In this document: positions 7,408 to 11,849 of the stretch, one piece after another
Numbering within the stretch: position 1 is the stretch's first letter
How the letters are laid out: every line of letters begins with the position of its first letter
Origin: an uncultured Ruminococcus sp.
GTDB lineage: Bacteria; Bacillota; Clostridia; Oscillospirales; Ruminococcaceae
NCBI GenBank assembly: GCA_937902395.1
Contig: CALGTV010000104.1
Coordinates: forward strand, 1 to 11,849
Length of the DNA: 11,849 nt
Reading direction: 5' to 3'
Program-made: the position numbers and the translations under genes
The notes under the pieces: generated by a model
The model's input: only the letters and a program-made list of their open reading frames with translations
Databases searched by the model: none
Told to the model about the DNA's origin: nothing

Positions 7408-8198
7408 TAAAACTTATTCAGAGTGAAAGTGAGCTTGACCGTCAGCTGCTGCTGAAAAGCCTTTCGGGACGTAAAATGCTTGCTTATATGAAAGCCTACG
7501 GCGCAGGCTATGATTTCTGCCGTTTCTACAAGATAACGGACGAAACAGGCGAGGGATTTATGTTTATTATAAATTCCACGCTGATAATATGCGCCGATGA
7601 TATGCTTGAAGCCACAGACGAGCTGAAATTCTTTATCAGTATGAATATGCCTTTCCGCGTTGAGGGTGATGTGCGTATACTGCGTAATTTAGCCGATTGT
7701 GACAGCTATCAGGTGCTTAATCGAACTATATTTGAGCTTGTGCCCGATGAGAAATCCCATAAATTCGAGGAAGAGCACGTTGATTTCAACCCGAATCTTC
7801 CCGAAGTTTACAAGATTTTAAGCGAGGGATTCCCGAATATTTCGGATTTTTCTCTCTGGTATACTGATACCTCTCACAGATGCAGACACGGAATAAGCCG
7901 TGTATTCACCTACCGCGACTGCACCACTGCTTCTGTTGTGTTTGATATCGGGGATTGGGTGCTTATCGGACAGGTTGCAACAAAGCTTTCCTGCCGCGGA
8001 AGCGGATATGCCCGTGAATTCCTGAAATGGCTTGCCTATTTCTTCAATACCCTTGGGAAGCGCGCGTTTCTCCTTGCTCTTGATGTACGTGTAAGCTTTT
8101 ACCGCGAAATCGGATTCAAAGAGATAGAGACGGAAATTGTCCTTGAACGTACCGACGTTGAAAAGGAAAGCGTAAGTAAGGGTAAATTACAGAATTGA
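7404..8198 (+). CDS. GNAT-like N-acetyltransferase
   Basis: A 264-residue cytosolic protein. The C-terminal part (about 125-245) looks like a GNAT domain: strand VLIGQVATKLS (186-196), the acetyl-CoA pyrophosphate-loop motif R-G-S-G-Y-A (198-203), a following helix, and FYREIGF (232-238), a common end-of-domain motif in GNATs. The N-terminal 120 residues have no motif I recognise and may be a degenerate second GNAT-like half. The ATG overlaps the upstream M42 stop as ATGA, with AAGGA at 7389-7393. It is followed 11 bases later by the PLP-enzyme gene. The acceptor substrate is unknown; an amine on an amino acid, peptide or protein would suit the neighbours. Family confidence is good, function is open. 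Confidence 0.78.
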   Translation: MIKLIQSESELDRQLLLKSLSGRKMLAYMKAYGAGYDFCRFYKITDETGEGFMFIINSTLIICADDMLEATDELKFFISMNMPFRVEGDVRILRNLADCDSYQVLNRTIFELVPDEKSHKFEEEHVDFNPNLPEVYKILSEGFPNISDFSLWYTDTSHRCRHGISRVFTYRDCTTASVVFDIGDWVLIGQVATKLSCRGSGYAREFLKWLAYFFNTLGKRAFLLALDVRVSFYREIGFKEIETEIVLERTDVEKESVSKGKLQN

Positions 8199-8209
8199 GA
8201 GGATAAAAA

Positions 8210-9466
8210 ATGAATTATAATGATATATATAACTTTGACAGCAGACTTTCTGAGCTTGCTGAACAGGCTGAGAAAAACTGCGCCGAAGCTTTTAAAAAAA
8301 TTGAAAAAACTGCCGAATACTGCGGCGCAAAGGTGCTGAAAGCCTTTTCTGATAACCGCATAAGCGAATCCTGCTTTTACGGTTCTACGGGCTACGGCTA
8401 CGGAGATATCGGCAGAGAGGCTATTGACAAGGTTTTCGCGCAGGTTCTGGGAACTGAGGACGCTCTTGTGCGATTCAATTTTGTATCGGGAACTCATGCG
8501 CTGTCAACTGCTTTATTCGGTGTTCTTCGCACTGGTGACAAGATTGTTTCAATTACCGGAAAACCCTATGATACCCTTGAGGAAGTTATCGGAATTGCAG
8601 GTGAAAAAGGTAATGGCTCTCTTATGGATTACGGCGTAGAATACGGTCAGGTGGATTTGCTTCCCGACGGTGAGCCTGATTACGACGCTATAACTGAGGG
8701 TGTAAAGGGCGCTAAGGTTGCCTATATTCAGCGTTCAAGAGGTTATTCTCTCCGCAGAGCATATACTGTTGACGATATCGAGAAAATGGTTCAGGCAGTT
8801 AAAAAAGGAAATCCCGACGCTGTTATTATGGTTGATAACTGCTACGGCGAATTTGTTGAGGAGCGTGAGCCTTCGCAGGTTGGTGCAGATGTGATTATCG
8901 GTTCGCTTATTAAAAATGCCGGAGGCGGAATTGCCCGTACAGGCGGATATATCGCCGGAAGAGCTGACCTTGTTGAGCTTTGTTCATATCGCCTTACCTG
9001 CGTTGGAATGGGTAAGGAAGTGGGATGCACCCTTGATATGAACCGCGAAATGCTTCTTGGACTGTTCATGGCTCCTGATGTTGTTGCGGCGGCACTTAAA
9101 ACATCGGCTTTTGCAAGTGAGCTTTTCACGCTTTTAGGCTATAAATGTTCACCTCGAAAGGATGAAAGACATGGCGATATCATAACTGCAATTGAACTTG
9201 GCGACGCTGATAAGCTTTGTTCGTTCTGCCGCGGTATTCAGAAAGGCGCGCCTGTAGATGCCTTTGTAACTCCTGAGCCTTGGGATATGCCCGGATATAC
9301 AAGTCAGGTTATTATGGCGGCTGGAGCATTTACAATGGGCGCTTCAATTGAGCTTTCCGCTGACGCTCCTCTCCGTGAGCCCTATGCTGTATGGATGCAG
9401 GGCGGTATCACATACACAAGCGGCAAGCTTGGCGTAATGCTTGCGGCTCAGGAAATGCTTGGCTGA
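8210..9466 (+). CDS. PLP-dependent methionine gamma-lyase family protein ('aluminum resistance' type)
   Basis: A 418-residue fold-type I PLP enzyme of the family annotated as Met_gamma_lyase or aluminum resistance protein, at full family length. Visible features are YGSTGYGYGDIGRE (57-70), the cofactor-phosphate region FVSGTHA (91-97), MVDNCYGEF with the expected PLP-nitrogen Asp209 (207-215), and the presumed Schiff-base Lys235 in GSLIKNAGGG (231-240). The C-terminus has QGGITYTSGK (397-406). It is probably a cytosolic C-S lyase-type enzyme; the name rests on homology, and true methionine gamma-lyase activity is not shown by sequence alone. GAGAGGA (8197-8203) lies 6 bases before the ATG. 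It is the last gene of the operon, with no hairpin terminator in the 70 bases after its stop, so some readthrough is possible. Confidence 0.93.
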   Translation: MNYNDIYNFDSRLSELAEQAEKNCAEAFKKIEKTAEYCGAKVLKAFSDNRISESCFYGSTGYGYGDIGREAIDKVFAQVLGTEDALVRFNFVSGTHALSTALFGVLRTGDKIVSITGKPYDTLEEVIGIAGEKGNGSLMDYGVEYGQVDLLPDGEPDYDAITEGVKGAKVAYIQRSRGYSLRRAYTVDDIEKMVQAVKKGNPDAVIMVDNCYGEFVEEREPSQVGADVIIGSLIKNAGGGIARTGGYIAGRADLVELCSYRLTCVGMGKEVGCTLDMNREMLLGLFMAPDVVAAALKTSAFASELFTLLGYKCSPRKDERHGDIITAIELGDADKLCSFCRGIQKGAPVDAFVTPEPWDMPGYTSQVIMAAGAFTMGASIELSADAPLREPYAVWMQGGITYTSGKLGVMLAAQEMLG

Positions 9467-9497
9467 AAAAATTACGAAAAATTACGTAAAAGTTACA
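9466..9497. promoter_or_regulatory. Helically phased A-tracts with TTAC repeats
   Basis: Three A-runs (9466-9471, 9477-9481, 9488-9491) recur about every 10-11 bases, each followed closely by TTAC (9472-9475, 9482-9485, 9493-9496). The middle copy is part of a perfect TTACGTAA palindrome (9482-9489). Phased A-tracts usually produce intrinsic bending. They lie about 50-75 bases before the -35 of the next promoter, so a curvature or regulator-binding role is plausible but unproven. Confidence 0.35.
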
Positions 9498-9543
9498 AAT
9501 CAGATACAATTTAAGGGATAAAGTTTCATATTCGTTTTATTGG

Positions 9544-9572
9544 TTGACTTTTATGTGAAATCCTGTTACAAT
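9544..9572 (+). promoter_or_regulatory. Sigma-A-type promoter of the PASTA pseudokinase gene, extended -10
   Basis: TTGACT (9544-9549) is a one-mismatch -35 and TACAAT (9567-9572) a one-mismatch -10, separated by 17 bases, with TG at 9564-9565 giving an extended -10. Transcription would begin near 9579, leaving a leader of about 150 nt before the TTG start. It shows that the kinase-like gene has its own transcription unit. Confidence 0.8.
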
Positions 9573-9623
9573 TAAATAGGTACTGAATAATGTCAGTAAA
9601 AATTGTTTTTTAATTGGTGTTCA

Positions 9624-9635
9624 GGAAATATTTCC
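9624..9635. promoter_or_regulatory. Perfect palindrome GGAAATATTTCC in the leader
   Basis: A 12-base perfect inverted repeat lies about 45 bases downstream of the predicted start site. As DNA it could be an operator placed to block elongation or initiation; as RNA its loop would be too tight for a stable hairpin of full length. The binding protein is unknown and chance occurrence in AT-rich DNA is possible. Confidence 0.3.
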
Positions 9636-9653
9636 AGAAATCAATCGTTTATA

Positions 9654-9701
9654 TTGCTCCACATATTATTTTTTGACTGTTTTTTGAAGTTTTGGGAGCA
9701 A
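9654..9701 (+). promoter_or_regulatory. Leader hairpin arms near the ribosome-binding site
   Basis: TTGCTCC (9654-9660) is perfectly complementary to GGAGCAA (9695-9701), closing a 34-base loop. The GCTCC core (9656-9660) could alternatively pair with GGAGC at 9720-9724, which overlaps the Shine-Dalgarno region. Two exclusive pairings would allow translational control. No known riboswitch or RNA thermometer class was recognised. Confidence 0.25.
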
Positions 9702-9713
9702 CAATATGTTTAT

Positions 9714-9722
9714 AAAGGAGGA
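9714..9722 (+). promoter_or_regulatory. Strong ribosome-binding site selecting the TTG start at 9729
   Basis: AAAGGAGGA is a near-perfect Shine-Dalgarno sequence ending 6 bases before TTG 9729. No ATG lies in frame at a suitable distance. The TTG at 9603, which opens the frame, has no such site, so the shorter protein is preferred. Confidence 0.88.
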
Positions 9723-9728
9723 GCTGCT

Positions 9729-11771
9729 TTGGGAGATCGTAGATTCTGCTACAGATGTATGGAACAATATAATATGGATCAGCATATCTGCCCCCACTGC
9801 GGGTTCGATGAAACCGCTCCGCATAATGCGAATTTTATAACCCCAGGAACTATTCTTCGGGACAGATACCTTGTTGGTGTTTTGAAAGAACATAACGGCG
9901 AGGGTGCTTCATATATAGGTCTTGACCTTTCTACTGAATGTAAAATTACACTGAGAGAATATATGCCTGCAAATTTCTGCACAAGAGTGAAGAATAAGCC
10001 GACTATCAGCGTAAATTACAACAATCTTGCAAAATATAAGGCTTTTATGGCTGAATATACTGAGCTTAACAAGTCTATTGCAAGACTTCGCAATAACTCA
10101 AATATTGAGCCTGTGCTTGATATGTTTGCCGACAATAATACTACATATACCGTTTTTGAGTATATTGAGGGCGAAAGGATGCTGGATTATCTCAAAGATA
10201 ATGCTGGTGAGCTTAGCTGGGAGCAGGTTACAAAGCTGTTTCCGCCTCTTTTTACAACTATCGGTATACTTCACAACAGCGGAATTATTCACCGCGCAAT
10301 TAGTCCTGAAACAATTTATATCACTCCTAAGGGCGACTTGAAACTTTCGGGATTTTGCGTTTCTGCTGCAAGAACTGTTGACGCAGGTCTTGAACATGAA
10401 CTCTATAAGGGATATGCTGCTCCTGAGCAGTATTCCGCAAGCAGCAGCAGCCGTCAGGGTACATGGACTGATGTTTACGGCATAAGCGCACTTCTGTACC
10501 GCTGTCTTACAGGCTGTATGCCTGTTGATTCCCTGAGCCGTATGAAAAATGACGACCTCTGTGAGCCTTCTGTGCTTAATCCCTCAATTCCTGCTAATGT
10601 TTCTAAAGTCCTTATGGACGGTATGAAGCTTTCGGGTACTGAGAGAATACAGACTATTACAGAGTTTGTTACACGTCTTTTTGAGCAGCCTGCAACTCCT
10701 GTAAAGCCTGTTGCACCTGTTCCTGCACCGGCTCCTGCGCCTGAAAAGGAAGAGCCTGTATATGCTGATGAACCGCGTTATGATGCACAGTATCAGCAGC
10801 CTGCTCAGAAGTACTATAACGACAGAGGAAGCTATCCGCCTCCTGTTCGTGAAAGATATTACAGAGAAAGAAATGATGATTATACTGTAGAAAAGGTGAC
10901 TATGGTTGATAGACTGAAAGTGCCTGTAATTATCGGTATTCTTCTTCTTGCAATACTTCTCATTATGCTTGTGTTTATCTGGCCGCTGCTTAATGCAGGA
11001 AAAGATAAAGAAGAGACATCAATTCCAAAGAATGATTTATCTTCAAATATTGCCACAGAGGCTTTTGATGATTTTGATGAGAATTCACCAAATACTGAAA
11101 TGCCTAACCTTGTGGGTAAGTTCTATTCTCTTTGCGAAGAAAAATATAAGGATTATTTTGCTTTCCACCCTGAATATGTTTATGATAACGAGCACGAAGC
11201 TGATATAATTATCGAACAGGGTGTTGAACCCGGAGAGTTCGTTTTGCAGGGAAGTACTGTAAAACTTGTGGTAAGTAAGGGCAGTGAGGGCGGAACTATT
11301 CCAAAATTTGACGATTTAACCGTTTCACAGTATGAAAATGAGCTGAAAAAAGCTGGTATAACAAACTATTCTCTTGTTAAATCTTCAAGCTCATATGGAA
11401 AGCCTGACTCAATTACTTTGCTCCAGCTTGACGGAAAGACTGTTTCTCCGGGAACTTATTTCAGTAATAAGGACGGAAAGAAGCTTCTTGTATTCTATCT
11501 GGCTAAGGATGCAAATGTTTCGCCTCAGCAGGCATCTCAGGCTGTAACTGCAGCTCCTACAGTTCCTACTACAACTACTCCTGCGGTGGTTACACAGGCA
11601 CCTACTGCTGCTCCAACAGAAGCGCCAACAGCTGCACCACCTCCTCCGACAGAGGCACCGCCTCCGCCAACAGAAGCACCGCCTCCGCCACCACCACCTC
11701 CAACTGACCCGCCTGCGCCTGTTACTCCTCCTGAGGAAACACCAAGCGGCGGTGATATTGAAGTATGGTAA
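9729..11771 (+). CDS. Zinc-ribbon PASTA-domain membrane pseudokinase
   Basis: A 680-residue protein starting at TTG. In order: a four-Cys zinc ribbon (C7, C10, C21, C24); a serine/threonine-kinase-like domain (about 46-320); a Pro-rich then Tyr/Arg-rich linker (320-395); one membrane helix (398-421); an outer PASTA domain (457-520); a second, degenerate PASTA-like unit (523-594); and a Pro/Thr tail (598-680). The layout matches PrkC/PknB-type kinases that sense cell-wall muropeptides, but key catalytic residues are changed. The beta-3 Lys is Arg76 (ITLREY), HRD is His-Arg-Ala (188-190), the loop Asn is Thr195 and DFG is Gly-Phe-Cys (208-210). APE (231-233) and the DVYG Asp248 remain, so the fold is likely intact. 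I read it as a pseudokinase scaffold or sensor at the membrane; substrate binding and ligand are unknown. It has its own promoter and terminator. Confidence 0.9.
   Translation: MGDRRFCYRCMEQYNMDQHICPHCGFDETAPHNANFITPGTILRDRYLVGVLKEHNGEGASYIGLDLSTECKITLREYMPANFCTRVKNKPTISVNYNNLAKYKAFMAEYTELNKSIARLRNNSNIEPVLDMFADNNTTYTVFEYIEGERMLDYLKDNAGELSWEQVTKLFPPLFTTIGILHNSGIIHRAISPETIYITPKGDLKLSGFCVSAARTVDAGLEHELYKGYAAPEQYSASSSSRQGTWTDVYGISALLYRCLTGCMPVDSLSRMKNDDLCEPSVLNPSIPANVSKVLMDGMKLSGTERIQTITEFVTRLFEQPATPVKPVAPVPAPAPAPEKEEPVYADEPRYDAQYQQPAQKYYNDRGSYPPPVRERYYRERNDDYTVEKVTMVDRLKVPVIIGILLLAILLIMLVFIWPLLNAGKDKEETSIPKNDLSSNIATEAFDDFDENSPNTEMPNLVGKFYSLCEEKYKDYFAFHPEYVYDNEHEADIIIEQGVEPGEFVLQGSTVKLVVSKGSEGGTIPKFDDLTVSQYENELKKAGITNYSLVKSSSSYGKPDSITLLQLDGKTVSPGTYFSNKDGKKLLVFYLAKDANVSPQQASQAVTAAPTVPTTTTPAVVTQAPTAAPTEAPTAAPPPPTEAPPPPTEAPPPPPPPPTDPPAPVTPPEETPSGGDIEVW
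11595..11744 (+). repeat. Pro/Thr-rich C-terminal tail with PPPPTEA repeats
   Basis: The heptad PPPPTEA is encoded twice in tandem (11637-11657, 11658-11678), followed by an eight-proline run and TDPPAP. Flanking APTAAPTEAPTAA is similarly simple. The tail is outside the membrane by the predicted topology and may span or attach to the wall. Codons vary between CCA, CCG and CCT. Confidence 0.85.
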
Positions 11772-11785
11772 AAATCACCTATAAT

Positions 11786-11815
11786 AAAAGCCTCCGAGAA
11801 TTTTCGGAGGCTTTT
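11786..11815 (+). terminator. Intrinsic terminator after the pseudokinase gene
   Basis: AAAAGCCTCCGA (11786-11797) and TCGGAGGCTTTT (11804-11815) are perfect 12-base inverted repeats around a 6-base loop, GAATTT. GC-rich stem, 3' T-run and position 14 bases after the stop codon make this clear. The A-run on the 5' side means it could also stop transcription from the opposite direction. Confidence 0.93.
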
Positions 11816-11849
11816 GATTGTCTAAAAAATTGTAGTAATTTTTTAGGGG

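Noticed and set aside
9673..9678. TTGACT as a -35 of a second pseudokinase promoter
   Set aside because: The bases 16-18 downstream (around 9695-9702) are GC-containing and do not resemble a -10 box.
9603..9728. Upstream extension of the pseudokinase frame to TTG 9603
   Set aside because: No ribosome-binding site precedes it, the added residues are hydrophobic and unlike the family, and the strong AAAGGAGGA site points to TTG 9729.
9706..9839. ATG 9706 open frame overlapping the pseudokinase start
   Set aside because: Out of frame, no ribosome-binding site before it, and its product resembles no family; the strong site downstream serves the TTG.
10948..11208. 86-codon + strand open frame inside the pseudokinase gene
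   Set aside because: Out of frame with a membrane helix and PASTA domain that are clearly coding; no independent signals.
1..11849. Mobile element, phage or CRISPR signal
   Set aside because: No transposase, integrase, terminal inverted repeats, direct-repeat spacer array or attachment-site-like duplication was found; codon use looks uniform along the operon.

Overview
The window looks like a chromosomal segment of an AT-rich, low-GC Gram-positive bacterium, most likely a gut or rumen Clostridia of the Ruminococcus/Oscillospiraceae type. This is inferred from strong GGAGG-type ribosome-binding sites, the gene set (MoxR-DUF58-transglutaminase, paired M42 peptidases, a PASTA kinase-like protein, an 'aluminum resistance'-type PLP enzyme), and long Thr-rich and Pro/Thr-rich extracytoplasmic linkers. 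No mobile elements, CRISPR arrays, tRNAs or rRNAs were seen. All genes are on the + strand.

Layout. Positions 1-110 hold the end of an upstream transcription unit, closed by an intrinsic terminator (85-110). An AT-rich intergenic region follows (111-411) with a dyad and a possible 14-codon leader ORF. A near-consensus extended -10 promoter (412-440) then starts a tight seven-gene run (496-9466). Gene junctions range from 4-base ATGA overlaps to 13-base gaps, with no internal terminator. The order is: MoxR-family AAA+ ATPase, DUF58 membrane protein, large multi-pass transglutaminase-like protein, two divergent M42 aminopeptidases, a GNAT-like acetyltransferase, and a PLP-dependent methionine gamma-lyase family enzyme.

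After a 262-base gap with phased A-tracts, a second extended -10 promoter (9544-9572) and a roughly 150-nt leader, comes a single gene (9729-11771). It encodes a zinc-ribbon / kinase-like / transmembrane / PASTA protein. A perfect 12-bp-stem terminator (11786-11815) ends this unit.

How the genes may work together. The first three genes are a recurring bacterial module: a MoxR ATPase thought to act as a chaperone-like remodeller, with a DUF58 protein and an externally facing transglutaminase/protease-fold domain. Here that module appears to be co-transcribed with cytosolic peptidases and amino-acid metabolism genes, which would fit peptide or envelope turnover, but this link is inference. The most notable single item is the downstream PASTA protein. 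It has a recognisable kinase fold but has lost the beta-3 lysine, the HRD aspartate, the catalytic-loop asparagine and the DFG aspartate. It therefore reads as a membrane pseudokinase with an external PASTA (cell-wall-sensing type) region and a proline-rich tail.
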